From: Malania oleifera
Taxonomy: Eukaryota > Streptophyta > Magnoliopsida > Santalales > Ximeniaceae
Assembly: GCF_029873635.1 (NCBI RefSeq)
Contig: NC_080420.1
Coordinates: 33,037,032-33,101,031 of the forward strand
Direction: 5' to 3'
Length of the DNA: 64,000 nt
Part shown: piece by piece, positions 1 to 11,990 of the stretch
Position numbering within the stretch: position 1 is the stretch's first letter
How the letters are laid out: every line of letters begins with the position of its first letter
The notes under the pieces: model-generated
Told to the model about the DNA's origin: nothing
Seen by the model: the letters and a program-made list of their open reading frames with translations, nothing else
The model's database searches: none
Program-made: the position numbers and the translations under genes

Positions 1-660
1 CTCCACCATGTATTGCTCTCAATGGTTGAGCTACCGTTGGTCTTCTATCAATCCTAGTGTTCCACTGCTGAGTATTTTCATCTAAATAATCCAGAAAACC
101 TAGTGCGTCATCTGACTCCTCGTCGAAGAAATCTCCGGAACACATAGTATGGACGAACTGTTTGGATTCAGGAGTTAACGCAATGTAGAAATAGTTGACC
201 ACGTGCCATGATTCAAATCCATGGTGGGGGCACATGTTCACCAGATTTCTAAATCTCTCCCAGCTTGCATGAAATGTCTCATCAACTCTTTGCATGAATC
301 AACTGATCTACTCTTGCACAAATTGAATTCTCTGAAAAGGAAAAAATTTATATAAGAATTCACGTTCCATAGCAGTCCAATTAGAGATAGAATTAAGCCT
401 CAAAGAATTAAACCACATCTTCGTTTTATCCTTTAAATAGAAAGGAAATAAACAAAGTTTAGTAAACTCATTAGTGTCAAATCTAGTAAAGTAGTGCAAG
501 CCAACTCAAAGTCCGTCAAGTGCTGGTAAAGGCTCTCAGAATCCATCCCGTGGAACTAACGTATCACTGACAACCTCCCACGCTTAATCGTGAAATTAGG
601 TACATCATTAGGTGAAGCAATGCATGATGGTGTAGTGGTTCATCTGAGCTACAAAAAATC
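1..660 (-). pseudogene. Athila-type gag remnant, tandem second copy (partial)
   Basis: Read on the minus strand, this is the gag capsid region of a Ty3/gypsy element of the Athila/Tat group. The segment at 308-499 translates with the family pattern LCLFPFYLKDKTKMWFNSL followed by W and EREFLYKFFPF. Stops and frame breaks surround it, so it is not functional. It lies downstream of a complete LTR and PBS (800-2814 and 776-793, minus), so it begins a second internal region and runs off the window start. The same gag is present at 13295-14186 (minus) and 5451-6840 (plus). Confidence 0.8.
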
Positions 661-775
661 CATAAAAGTGCGTGGTGCAGGTGCGGCCATAGTTTCTTCA
701 AAACTCTTTTTTTTTTTTTTTCATGGGAAAAATCAAGATAAAAGAAAAACAGTAGTTTGAAACTAAATAGGACAT

Positions 776-793
776 TGCCCGGTAATGGCGCAA
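776..793 (-). other. Primer binding site (tRNA-Asp type), decayed
   Basis: The minus strand reads TTGCGCCATTACCGGGCA just after the LTR end. Athila/Tat elements commonly carry TGGCGCCGTTGCCGGGGA here, complementary to tRNA-Asp. Several positions have decayed. Confidence 0.65.
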
Positions 794-799
794 AAAACT

Positions 800-2814
800 T
801 GACTCACTCAAAAATGAGTAGGGCAAAGGCAATCCCAAGTATAAGAGTTCTGTCGTGTAATAATTAGTTCAAAAGGTCAGATCGTCTCCTCAGGGAATGC
901 AAACTAATTTCAAACTCACATAAAATAAAAAGGATAGAAAAAAAAAAACACAGATTACTAAACACAGTTCAGATTTAATTTCTTGGGTTTTGATATTTTG
1001 TAACGGAATTAAAATGAAGCAAAACATAAACCACGGACATCACATGCATAAAGTTAATGACACGAAACAGATAACGGTAAATAAACGATGGGAAAATCAA
1101 CACAACTAATATTTCTCACTCAATGATTCATCCTCACGATAAAACAAACGATAACAAAATTAAATGAGTAAAACAATCCTACGTGTAAACATTCAGACAA
1201 AGAAACAAATCCTACTTTTAAAATTTTGGACAAAAGACCAAAGATGAAAACTTTATTACTCAAATTAAACATTCAACCATAAAATCCTCAATTAAACATT
1301 AACTAAAATAATAAACTCAACCCGATCAATAACTTAAACAAAAATAGTACTCAATCCAACAATGGATTCAAACAAAAATAAATAAATTAACTTAAACTTC
1401 AACGATGACTTAAATAAAAATAAACTAAACTTAAACAAAGGATTCAAAAATAAACTAAACTTAAACAATGGCTTAAATAAAAATTAAACTCAAACAAAAA
1501 CTTGACAAAAAATAACTAAACTTTAAACCAAAGCAAAGTTCCAACAAGATATTTAAAATTGACATTAAAGTAAAATAATCAAAAGCAAAGTTCAACAAGA
1601 TATTTAAAACTATTTTAAAGTAACATAATCAAATGCAAAGTTCAACAAGATATTTAAAATAACATTAAGTGAAATAAAAACACTAATGAAAAAAAAGAAG
1701 AGAGAGAGGACGAGACTGGGGGGAAGAGGTCAGGAGAACTAATTGAGATGAGGGCTAATGCTTTTTGGTCATGGACCAACTGGAATGGTAGATGGGAGAG
1801 GACGAGAGATGAGAGAGAGTTAGAGAGGAAGAGAGAGCGGGAGAGAGAGAGAGAGAGAGAGAAAGAGAGATAGAGAGAGAGAGAGAGTTGAAGATGGTGT
1901 GGCCGTGAGGTAGGAGGTAACTGTTGCATGTGCTTGGTTCCTAAGAGAGACCCCTACGCGCCCCCTCCCCTCTTATGTGGCTTGACCCCCAAAAAAGCCT
2001 CCCTACTCCCTACCAAACCCTAGCTAATAATGAAATCCCAAAAGCCCTACTCCCTTCCTTTATTCCCAAAGCTACCAACCCCCTTTACGACCTTTTGTTT
2101 CTCCCCCAAGGCATGGCTTGCTAACGCGTGCTTCCTCATGGATCGACTTGCTTGGCGCATGCAAATGCATGGTCCTTGTCACGTAGTCCTCCTTCCAATT
2201 TTCACTACACGGTCCAGCTCACGCATGCATTTGGCCCCTCTTCACACATGCGCACGGCCCGACCCCCCTTTTGCGTTCATGTGCATGGCCCAGCTTGGGC
2301 TCTCCTAGCAGTCCACTTCACGTGGTCTTGTCACATGGCATGACTCTCTTTAATATTTGACTACCCTCTTCAATATGCTCCACATGATTCTCCTTAATGT
2401 TGCATGGCCCATGCACGTTTGCATGCGCCTCTCCTTTCCGGCATGCATGGCTTCCTTTTCACACACACACACACACACACGAATTTCATGGCCCAAGCAT
2501 GCACGACTCTTCTACATGCTTCAGCTCCTTTGCATGCATAGCCCAAGTTTTGGCTAGTGTTGTGCACGGTCTTCCACCAAAATGCCGAGAGCTTTCATGT
2601 GCATTTTAACTTCGACTTTAATTCCTGAAAAAATACTTGCAATAATAGAACACGAATGTTCATAAATTTACGACCAGTGTAGGTCAATTATTTTAAAATT
2701 ATCAAATGGGCTCAATGATTAAAATACTGGACATAATTAAGTATTTAATTAAAATGGTAACACTTAACTAATGCATTTAAATACTTAATTACGCAACTTT
2801 GACGCACAATCACA
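800..2814 (-). repeat. LTR of minus-strand Athila-type element (3' LTR, flanked by PPT and PBS)
   Basis: On the minus strand the LTR begins TGTGATTGTGCGTC at 2814 and ends GAGTGAGTCA at 800. It is homologous to 14187-15842 (minus), with the same A-rich stretch, GA-repeat and GC-richer block, and more distantly to the plus-strand LTRs at 3172 and 10281. A G-run PPT precedes it (upstream on minus) and a PBS follows it, so one LTR serves two internal regions. It contains a (GA)n tract near 1843-1888, an (AC)n tract near 2460-2480 and a long A-rich block at 1020-1680. The short open frames inside are compositional and not genes. Confidence 0.75.
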
Positions 2815-3166
2815 CCCCCCCCCCCCCCAATTAATGTGTTTTGCTAATCTCTAGCAAATAACGTGACTACAATCAGATAAGGGGAGTAGCAACCATAATT
2901 CCAATACTTATGAAATCACATGCCATAAAATATGCTTAATCAGTTTAGGAACATGGGAAACAAATTAACCAAACTTAAGTATCAATTGAGAGGCTTATAC
3001 ACCACTTATTAAATTGACCAAGGTAATGGAATGTAACAAAGCTCGCGTGCATGAGAAAAGGTTTGAATTCCAAGATTGGCTACCATGAGATACTAACAGT
3101 TTCAATCACAACAGTCAATCTGAGACAACCACACAATCTTACTCTAATTCAAAACCTTTGTATTGA
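2815..3166 (-). mobile_element. 3' untranslated end and PPT of minus-strand Athila-type element
   Basis: On the minus strand this reads into a G-run (complement of C 2813-2828) directly before the LTR, preceded by GCTAGAGATTAGCAAAAC. The same motif precedes the 3' LTR of the plus element at 10251-10268. It continues the internal region interrupted by the plus-strand element at 3172-11821. Confidence 0.65.
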
Positions 3167-3171
3167 CGGCT
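3167..3171. repeat. Target-site duplication, left copy (CGGCT)
   Basis: CGGCT precedes the plus-strand element and CGGAT follows it at 11822-11826. Four of five bases match, which fits an old 5-bp duplication. Confidence 0.5.
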
Positions 3172-4195
3172 TGATTACGCGCTTAAACTACGTAATTAGG
3201 CATTTTAATTTGGGCATTAGGGCTTATATTTTTAATTAAATGCCTAATTACTCTCAATATTTTAACAAGGTGTCCTATTTATAATCTCTAGGTTTTATTG
3301 AGTAATTTATGAATTTTTGGTATTTTTTTATCGCAGGAAAATTATCGAGAGCTAAAACCGGCATCAGTTCGTAATTCACACATAACTTCTCCGTTTGAGC
3401 TTCGATCGAGACGATTTGAAATCCTAAAGAAATATGAGAAGATTATCTACTATTTTTTTGTTTTGAGTTTTGAGAGAAATGGGCTCCAAAAGAGTCAAAC
3501 TGGGCCTCATTCATAAAGAGAAAAATGAGAAAAAAAAAAACAAAAAACAAAAATTGAAACTTGATGTGACTTAGCCATGCAGCCAGGTTGGGTGTTTTTA
3601 TTTAGGCCTTGTGGCTGGTAGGGCAGCCCCTCCCCTCCCTATTTAATTTTCTCTTTCTCTCTTGTTCTGGCAAGCACCCAGCGCACCTTTCCCTGCCTCT
3701 CCTTCCCTTTCTCTAACTCTCACAGCATCCTTCCCTTCCCTCTCCCACTATCTCATTCTCTCCTTCTCCCCCTCTTCTCTCTGCTCATCCCCAAACTCTC
3801 TCAATCTCTCTCCCTAACTCTCTCTTCTCTCCCTCTCTAAGCTCTCTATCCCTTTCTCTTCTTTTCCTTCCCTATATTCTTCTCCAGTTCCTCTCCTCTT
3901 CCTCTCCCTTATCCTCTTCTCTTCTCTCTCTCTTTTTCCCTTCCTTGCCTCCCTTCTTATTGTCCGTGAACAGCCACAACATTGCCAGGCTCTCTGCTCC
4001 TGCAACACTTGGCTGGAAGTTGCTGCAACCTCACCAGAAGTCGAAATCTACTGCAGCTCAACCCTCTGCTTCGGCCACCATTCCAACTACCTACTGCTGC
4101 TGCTCCACAGCCGATGAGAGCCAACCACCCAAGAGTTGTAGCTATGCTACACTAGCCACCACCCACAGCCAAGAACTCCAGCCACGGCCTGCTCC

Positions 4196-4242
<47 letters not shown>

Positions 4243-5118
4243 TCTCCTCTATTCTTCTTTAACTAATGTTAATTGTTTTTTTTTTTTTATTTCAAGTGAA
4301 GTTCAATTTTTAATTTCATATTAAGTTATTATTGTTTAAAAAAATTTAAATTCTTTCTTTCTCTTATTTATTATTATTTTTATATTTAACTTATTTTTTT
4401 GTGTTGTTTCCTGGAATTATTATTATTATTATTATTTTGTGTTTGACTATGTTTGTTTCAATTTCTTGAGAAAAAAAAGAATAAAATACAAAAGAAAAAA
4501 AAGTGTTTTTTTTAAAGAAATTAAATTAGTTGTTCTGTTCAAAATTTAATTTTTTGTCGAAGATCAATTTAATTTAGGGTTAAGTCTTATTAAAGTTCGA
4601 ATTTTTATTGTGTCTAGTTATTGTTCAAGTCGTTAAGGATTTAATTTTTGTTCGAATTCTTGGTAGCCTTTAAATTTTGATTTTGGTTTAAGTTCTTGAT
4701 TTTGTTAAAGGTTCGGTTTTTATTGTTCGCGTTTGTGTTTAAATGAGTCTTTTATTGCGTGTTTTAATTACATGTTAAAGTTACCATCTTTAGTTTCAAT
4801 TCCGAAGTTTAACGCGTGTTTCGATGTTTGCCTTATTAGACGTAGGGTTTTCGTTCTTGTTATTTAATTCAGTGCATGCTAGAATTAGGGTTCAATTTAC
4901 GTGTTTGTTTAAATTGTCAAAAGAAATCTCAAACAATCTTAAAAACCCCACATCTGAACTGAGTTCAATAACTTTTTATTCTTGATTGGAAAAACGTAAA
5001 ATTTGAGATTAAATTGCATTCCCTGAGTAGATGATCTAACCTTTGGGCATAATATTATACGAAAGAACTCCTATACTTGGGATAGCTTTTGAGCTACTCA
5101 TTTTTTTTGAGCAAGTCA
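3172..5118 (+). repeat. 5' LTR of plus-strand Athila-type element
   Basis: Starts TGATTACGCGCTTAAACT and ends GAGCAAGTCA, seven bases before the PBS. It aligns with 10281-11821 over most of its length, including the AGGCATTTTAAT start region and the CTTATACTTGGGATAG region near the end. It is about 400 bp longer because a CT-rich block with a (CT)n tract (about 3829-4247) is absent from the 3' copy. Confidence 0.8.
4198..4240. repeat. (CT)n microsatellite in LTR
   Basis: About 20 CT units, followed by CTTCTCCTCTATTC. It lies in the part of the 5' LTR that the 3' LTR lacks. Confidence 0.9.
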
Positions 5119-5124
5119 AGTTCT

Positions 5125-5142
5125 TAGCGCCATTGCCGAGTG
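5125..5142 (+). other. Primer binding site (tRNA-Asp type)
   Basis: TAGCGCCATTGCCGAGTG follows the 5' LTR and resembles the TGGCGCCGTTGCCGGGGA used by Athila/Tat elements, with four mismatches. Confidence 0.7.
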
Positions 5143-5450
5143 CCAATTTTAATTTCAAATTTTGTGTTTTTCCAATCATATTTGATTTTTAATTTAAAAA
5201 ATAAAAAAATAGAAAATTTAGAAAAAAAAAATTTTGATCATGCTTGTTTGCTATTGTGTTAGTGGATTTCTGCTGCCTACATTGATGTTTGATGCCTTGG
5301 GTTTGAAATAATTTGAATAGACTGTCTAGAATTTCACCTAATACCAGTAGGGATACACAAAGCATAGAATTTGATTGTTCTCCTGTTAGTTTTAAGAGTG
5401 ATTCTGAAATTGATTTAAGCAATCTGTTTGACAAATTCTTTTAGGAAATC

Positions 5451-6840
5451 ATGGCTGCACCTACACCATGTACACTTGAGGATTTTCTACAGCCCACACG
5501 CACATGTACACCTTCATGCATTGTGTTGCCACAAGATGCACCGAACTTCAATATTAAGCATGGTATGTTATCTGTGATACCCCAATTTCACGAGATGGAC
5601 TCTGAGAGTCCATACCAACACTTGACAAATTTTGAATTAGTTTGCACCACTTTCATTAATAGGGCTGGAACTGATGAATATATCAAACTTCACTTGTTTC
5701 CCTTTTCTTTGATAGATAAGGCAAAAATATGGTTTAATTTTCTATGACCTAACTCTATTACTTGCTAGGCCGAAATACAACGTGAGTTCTTACATAAGTT
5801 CTTTCCTTTTTAGAGAACTCGGTGCCTACAGGAGTAGATCAGTCAGTTCATGCAAAAAGATGGCGAGACATTCTAGGCTTGCTAGGAGAGATTCAAGGAC
5901 CTAATGAACATATGTCCACACCACATATTTGAATCTTGGAGGTCAGTGAATTACTTTTATACTGCTATAACCCCTGCGTATAAACAATTTGTCCAGACTA
6001 TGTTCAACAGGAAGTTCTTTCGTAAGGAACCAGATGAGGCTTTATCATTCTTCGATTATTTAGCTGAGAGTGCCCAACAATGGAACACGCGTCATGAATA
6101 GGCAGCAATAGCAACACAACCTCTCAGAGCGATCAGTGGTAGAGACAGATACGAGGTCAAAGAGGAAACTAGCTTACAAGCTCTTGTTGCTACGTTATCT
6201 AAGAAATTGGAGGTTATGAAATTAGAAAAGGCGAAAGCTGAGGATTGCTCTATCTATGAGACCTCAGACAGCAAACCTCGAGACTATTAATTCCTACCAG
6301 TATGGCAAGAGAGTAGATCTGATCAGGTGGCATCGGCGAATTGGGTCAACACAACACAGAATCAGCCATTCTCGAACACTTATAACCCAGGATGGAGGAA
6401 TCATCTGAACCTCTCGTGGGGGAATGATCAGGCCGGTCCATCATCCTCACGGTATTAACAAGTTCCTCAACCTTATGCACGGCCTCTGCAACCGACATAT
6501 CACCCAGTTGCAACTCCTCAACCACAGTATCAACCATAACAAATTTCTCAAAGCTATGCACCACTGAGATTTCAACCAAATTTAGCTCCTAATCCAGCAA
6601 GGAAATCACCTGATGATAGCATGGCACAAATAGTGAGCTTGTTTCAGCAATTCATGCATATTCACGTCACAACGAACAATCAGAGTAATCAATCCTTCAG
6701 TGAATTGAAAGATGCCATGAATAAGATAAGTACACAGTTGAACACCATGAAAAAAGGAAAATTCCTTGCACAGCCTCAGCCTAATCCCCAGGTATATAAA
6801 CAGCAATAGCAACCGGTGCACAATGTTTCAGGGGATGTTT
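5451..6840 (+). pseudogene. Athila-type gag, degenerate
   Basis: An ATG at 5451 opens a frame reading MAAPTPCTLEDFLQP, then the capsid core HEMDSESPYQHLTNFELVCT and LFPFSLIDKAKIWFNFL, where a stop at 5745-5747 breaks it. The frame resumes with REFLHKFF, MNICPHHIFESWRS (5904 on) and ALSFFDYLAESAQQWN. Further on, NTYNPGWRNHLNLSWGND (about 6357-6427) is the signature preceding the gag C-terminus in Athila elements. The segment at 6621-6809 is the coiled-coil-like gag tail with KISTQLNTMKKGKF. It would encode the structural capsid protein. At least four stops make it a pseudogene. Confidence 0.8.
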
Positions 6841-7019
6841 TTTAGTCAGTTAAGGTAGTTATTACCTTGTGAAATGGAAAAGAAGTTGCCCGTTCTGAAA
6901 TTCCCACTGATCAACAAATAGTCGCTCCCACACCTGAAGTGATAGCTGAGCCAGATGAGGGAAAATAAAAATCAGATGAGGCCAGCTCAAGTTTAACAAA
7001 GTCAGATAATAAAGAGGAT

Positions 7020-7780
7020 GAGTCGATCAAGGAGTATCAACCTGCGGTATACTATCCTCAGTGGTTGACATCTGGTCAAAAGAATAAGTATCATATTAAG
7101 ATCCAAGAAATATTCAAACAGGTGAAGATCAACATTCCACTTCTAGAGGTTATACAGCAAATCTCTAGATATGCAAAATTTCTGAAAGACTTATGCACAG
7201 TAAAAAGGAAATTAAATGTGAAGAAAAAGGCTTTCTTGACTAAGCAGGTGAGCGCGTTGATATTGAGTCAGACTCTGCAGAAGCTTCGATACCCTGGTTC
7301 TCCCACCATTTCGATCATGATTGGCGAATCTCGTATTAGGAGAGCTCTACTTGATCTGGGGACTATTGTGAACCTGTTCCCATTTTCGATATATGAATAG
7401 CTAGGTTTAGGTGAGCTAAAGAAGACTACTATAATGCTACAGTTAGCAGTTAGATCCGTAAAAGCTCCACGAGGCATTGTTGAGGATGTAATGATTCAAG
7501 TCGACAAATTTAACTACCCAGTGGATTTCGTTGTTCTGGAAATGCAGCAGCCTATTTCCACCATGTATTAGGCCCCTATTATTATTGGCCGACCATTCCT
7601 TGCTACTTCTAATGCCTTGATTAACTGTCGAAGTGGAGTACTCAAGTTCACATTCAGAAATATAACACTGGAGATGAACGTGTTTAATAAGACGCCGATT
7701 GGGTGTGATGATTCAGAAGTACATGCATTAGATGTGGTAGATGATGTGGATACGCTATAGCTGTTTTCAGCATTTGGTCC
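7020..7780 (+). pseudogene. Athila-type aspartic protease region, degenerate
   Basis: The frame from 7065 reads the pre-protease linker (VKINIPLLEVIQQISRYAKFLKDL, in parts) and then the retropepsin fold TISIMIGESRIRRALLDLGTIVNLFP. The catalytic Asp-Ser/Thr-Gly triad is DLG here, so the second position is lost. A stop at 7398-7400 interrupts it. The frame continues with IIIGRPFLATSNALINCRSG (7577 on), the conserved C-terminal part of this protease. No reverse transcriptase follows. Confidence 0.75.
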
Positions 7781-7899
7781 TGATGGTGCATTTGAGAATG
7801 AAGCTCCTGAACATCCTGAGGAAATTGATGAAAAAGTTCCATCAAATAGCACGTTACTTGAATCAGAGGCGCAGTCCATAGAGATAGATGCAACACCGA

Positions 7900-8690
7900 T
7901 CCATGATATGCGATGGAGACCTCTAGAGTTGACAATGTTAGACATCATCTATCCTATCACCGACGTATCATGTGACCCTCGGGTTGATGATATTGTGAAC
8001 TACTTTGCCACCAATCAAACACCAATGCAGGATAAGCAACAGTTCTTTTTAGAAGTCAAGATCATATTTGAAAAGACAGGTTGCCCTAACCGAAAAGCCT
8101 AGTTCGAGAAGTTAGTAGATGCTCAATGGGCTTACCGAACCGCAATCAAGAAAATTTCAAGGATGACTCCATATAGGTTGATTTATGGTAAGGCATGTGA
8201 TGTACCTATTAAAATTCAGCATTATGTATTCTGGATTATAAAACAAATTGACTTTTTACTTGATAATGCCATAGGGTTGAGAAAGTTGTGGGTGTGTGCG
8301 CTTACAGAATCCAAGGGGAAAGTCTATGATAAGGACTGCTTAGCGAATAAGCAGATGAAGGTGCTGCATAAACTCAAGGATAAACAACCCTTCCCAAATC
8401 AGCAAGACCTTCTCTACAACTCTAGATACCATCTGTTTCCTTGGAAGCTAAGATCCTGATATGGCTTGTATATTGTTGAACATGCTCATTCCCACGGCAC
8501 AGTAGAATTGGTGGATCCAACGAATGATAACAGCATCATGGTCAAGGAACAGCAGCTCAAGCATCCCACGATCCCAATAAAAAGGTACTGCTTCTGCAAG
8601 ACCCTAGGGGAGTCCTCTAACCTTTCTATTTTACTGTTTTCTTTTTCATTTTTTTTTCTTTTCGATTTATTTGTTTTTATTTGAATCTTA
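7900..8690 (+). pseudogene. Pre-integrase linker fused to integrase C-terminus, degenerate
   Basis: DDIVNYFATNQTP (about 7988-8026) matches the linker between RNase H and integrase in Athila pol. After a stop at 8100-8102 the frame gives WAYRTAIKKISRMTPYRLIY (about 8130-8190), GKACDVPIKIQHY and LLYNSRYHLFPWKLRS, the C-terminal part of integrase. The zinc-binding domain and the catalytic D,D-35-E core are missing. It would be the strand-transfer enzyme of the element if intact. Confidence 0.75.
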
Positions 8691-10280
8691 CTTTTCTTTT
8701 TCTATCGCATTAGTTGGTAGTGATGTTCTATTAGTTTGTACACCTGTGCACAATTTTTCTATTTCCTCTACACTTTCACATTGAAGACAATGTTCCACTT
8801 TAGTTGGAGGGGTGAGTATTTGCATGTGACACTGTGCACATATACTTGCTGGGTTTTATATATTAGTTTTAAAAAAATCAAAAAAAGAAAGAAAGAAAGA
8901 GCATTGAGGATAAACGATTATGCCATGATGAACACTGACTTATACCCTTCACATACTTGCATATAACCTAAGAATTACACACTTGAGTCATTTATGCGTA
9001 GTTTCTCTTTATATAACTTTGTAACTCCATGAAGAATTGATTGGTAGTACACTCATGTTAATCTAACTATATAATTTCTTGTATTTACACAACATCTCAT
9101 GAGGCTAAATAGACACATTCACGTGATTCATTGCACTTAAGGTTCCCTGTGAGCACTGAGAGAACACATGTGGTGACTATGACACATTGTGAGATATCCT
9201 TGATCTATTTATCGTCATTTTGAGCGTTAACGTCAAATCAGAGTTCATGAAACTCGGTTCTCTTTTCTTCTAGACAATTCCTTGCACGCTAGTCTCTGTT
9301 TTTGATTTGCTAGCTTAAAGGTGACATCTAGTGGGGAGATAGAAACCTAGGTCTTGTAGCCTACTCAAGATGTGAAGGTTGAGCCACCCCTAGAAATAGA
9401 CTTAGTTCATGGACCACTATTCGAGCTTAATTCCTATTGATGGTATGAAGACAACAAAAGAAGTGTAATGATTGTCCTAATTGATCAAGAAAAGATAGAA
9501 AATGAAGAATGAGCAAGAAGAAAGAATAAGAAATAGAAATGCACATGAAATGAAATGCTAATGCCTGCTCCACAAAAATACCACAAAAAAGTCAAGGACA
9601 CGACACATGTTCTCCATATGAAGATTCTTCAATCGTTTAATGCCTCATATGTATTCACGTCAAGTTTGTGAATAAGTTGATCTAGGGTGATTTCGGTTCA
9701 ACATGGCGAATAGGTGAGAAGATGTTAGGGTGAAGGACTCAACACCTCATAGATAGGTTAGATCCTTCTCAAACTAGTTCACTCCATATACTTAGCGTTG
9801 GTTCCTTTCAATATGTGAGATGTTTGATCGCGACACTCCTCCTCACATATGACAAGTGAACACATTCCTTTTGAGTGTTCTTGAGGGTATACCCGTTAGG
9901 CCGAGTCAAAACGATCATTCTGTAGGTGTCCACTGGTATCCTAGGTGTAATGAGTCACACACATCTCGAGATTTTACCTATTTATACTCGAACTTATATG
10001 ACTGCATTAACTCTGAATTGTACCGCTGGTTAATTTCATGTGAATATACTATTCTTAAATGTTATATTATGATGAAACTTGCATGAGTGATGTGCTTCAA
10101 AGTTGTATGCATTGAATAAGAATGAGCTTGTGTGAAATTCAGTTATATTATTATATGTGAAACGGTATGGTTGTGTCGCATGTGCATTAATTTCATGTTT
10201 GCTGGAGTTAGTAATTATGGATACCGCCCTGAATTTCCTTCACGTCATTTGCTAGAGACTAGCAAAACGTTAGTTGGGAG
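8691..10280 (+). mobile_element. 3' noncoding region and PPT of plus-strand Athila-type element
   Basis: No coding content was recognised and no env-like frame is visible. The stretch TTGAAGACAATG followed by TTAGTTGGAGGGG (8780-8812) is the purine-rich motif that Athila elements keep after pol. The distal PPT lies at 10271-10280 (TAGTTGGGAG), immediately before the 3' LTR. Confidence 0.6.
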
Positions 10281-11821
10281 TGTAATTACGCGCTTAAACT
10301 GCGTAATTAGGCATTTTAATCCAGGCATTAGGGCTTATATTTTTAATTAAATGCCTAATTACTATAAATATTTTAATAAGGTGTCCTATTTATAATCTCT
10401 AGGTTTTATTGAGTAATTTTTGAATTTTTGGCATTTTTTTATCGCAGGAAAATTATCAGGAGCTAAAACCGGCATCAGTTCGCGCATAACTTCTTCGTCT
10501 AAGCTCTAATCGAGACGATTCGAAATCCTAAAGAAATATGAAAAGATTATCTGCAACTTTTGTGTTTAGAGTTTCGAGAGAAATGAGATCCAGAAGAGTC
10601 AAAATGGGCCTCGTTCGTAGAGAGAAAAATGAGAAAAAGAATAGAAAAAAATAAAACAAAAATTGAAACTTGATGTGACTTGGCCATGCAACCGGGTTGG
10701 GTGTTTTTATTTGGGCCTCATGGCTGGTAGGGCAGCCCCTCCCCTCCCTATTTAATTTTCTTTTTCTCTCTCGTTCTGGCAAGCCCCCAGCGCACCTTTC
10801 CCTGCCTCTCCTTCCCTCTCCTTAACTCTCACAGCATCCTTCCCTTCCCTCTCCCACTATCTCATTCTCTCCTTCTCCCCCTCTTCTATGTGCTCATCCC
10901 CGAACTCTCTCAATCTCTTTCCCTAACTCTCCCTTCTCTTCTATTCTTCTTTAAGTAATGTTAATTGGTTTTTTTATTATTATTTCAAGTGAAGTTCAAT
11001 TTTTAATTTTATATTGAGTTATTATTGTTTAAGAAAATTTAAATTCTTTCTTTCTCTTATTTAGTATTATTTTTATATTAAAGTTGTTTTTTTTTTTTTT
11101 TTTTTTGTGTGTTGTTTGTTTGAATCAATTTTTTTTTGTGCTTGACTATGTTTGTTTTGATTTCTTGAGAAAAAAAGAATAAAATACCAAAAGAAAAAAA
11201 AAAGTGTTTTTGTTTTTAAGAAATTAAATTCGTTGTTCTTTTCAAAATTTAATTTTTGTCGAAGCTTGATTTAGTTTAGGGTTAAGTCTTATTAAAGTTC
11301 ATATTTTTATTGTGTCTAGTTATTGTTCAAGTTGTTAAGAATTTAATTTTTGTTCGAGTTCTTGGTAGCCTTTAAATTTTGATTTTGGTTCAAGTTCTTG
11401 ATTTTGTTAAAGGTTCAGTTTTTATTGTTCGCGTTTGTGTTTGATTGAGTATTATTATTGCGTGTTTTAATAATGTGTTAAAGTTACCATCTTTAGTTTC
11501 TATTCCGAAGTTTAACGTGTGTTTTGATGTTTGCCTGATTAGACGTAGGGTTTCCGTTCTTATTATTTAATTTAGTGCATACTAAGATTAGGGTTTAATT
11601 TGCGTATTTGTTTAAATTGTCAAAAGAAATCTCAAACAATCTTGAAAACCCCAAATCTAAACTGAGTTCAGTAACTTTTTATTTTCGATTGGAAAAACAT
11701 AAAATTTTTCATTCAATTGCATTCTCTGAGGAGACGATCTAGCCTTTGGGCTGAATATTACACGACAGAACTCCTATACTTGGGATAGCTTTTGAGCTGC
11801 TCATTTTTTTCGAGTGAGTTA
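10281..11821 (+). repeat. 3' LTR of plus-strand Athila-type element
   Basis: Starts TGTAATTACGCGCTTAAACT and ends GAGTGAGTTA. It is homologous to 3172-5118 but jumps from a point equal to about 3828 to about 4248, losing a block of roughly 415 bp. Small substitutions throughout indicate an old insertion. Confidence 0.8.
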
Positions 11822-11825
11822 CGGA

Positions 11826-11990
11826 TTTCACACTATTACACTTTAAAAGGAACCCACTTTCTTGTTTAGTTAGGACTCTGGTAGTAGGTAGTTGTTTCCA
11901 GTGTATGAATGTATAATGGTAGCTTTCACACTACTACACTTTAGAAGGCACCCACTTTGTTATTCAGTTAGGACCCCGATACTAGGTAGC
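11826..11990. repeat. Tandem duplication, unit about 99 bp
   Basis: TTTCACACTATTACACTTTA at 11826 recurs at 11925 as TTTCACACTACTACACTTTA. About 65 bases of each unit align (through GTAGGTAG), with a dozen differences. It lies in the 3' noncoding part of the minus-strand Athila element, next to the insertion point of the plus element. Confidence 0.75.

Larger units (their letters stand above)
3172..11821 (+). mobile_element. Plus-strand Athila-type Ty3/gypsy retrotransposon, internally deleted
   Basis: The order is 5' LTR, PBS, gag, protease, integrase C-terminus, long 3' noncoding region, PPT, 3' LTR. Reverse transcriptase, RNase H and the integrase core are missing. The reading frame jumps from the post-protease linker near 7780 to the pre-integrase linker near 7950, then directly to the integrase tail near 8100. 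It is inserted into the 3' noncoding region of the minus-strand element whose halves lie at 2815-3166 and 11827-15842. Many stops make it non-autonomous. Confidence 0.8.

Noticed and set aside
2030..2609. Open frames rich in His, Cys and Pro on the + strand (also 14967-15657)
   Set aside because: They lie inside Athila-type LTRs, occur in overlapping frames and recur in both LTR copies because the DNA is repeated. No family similarity was recognised.
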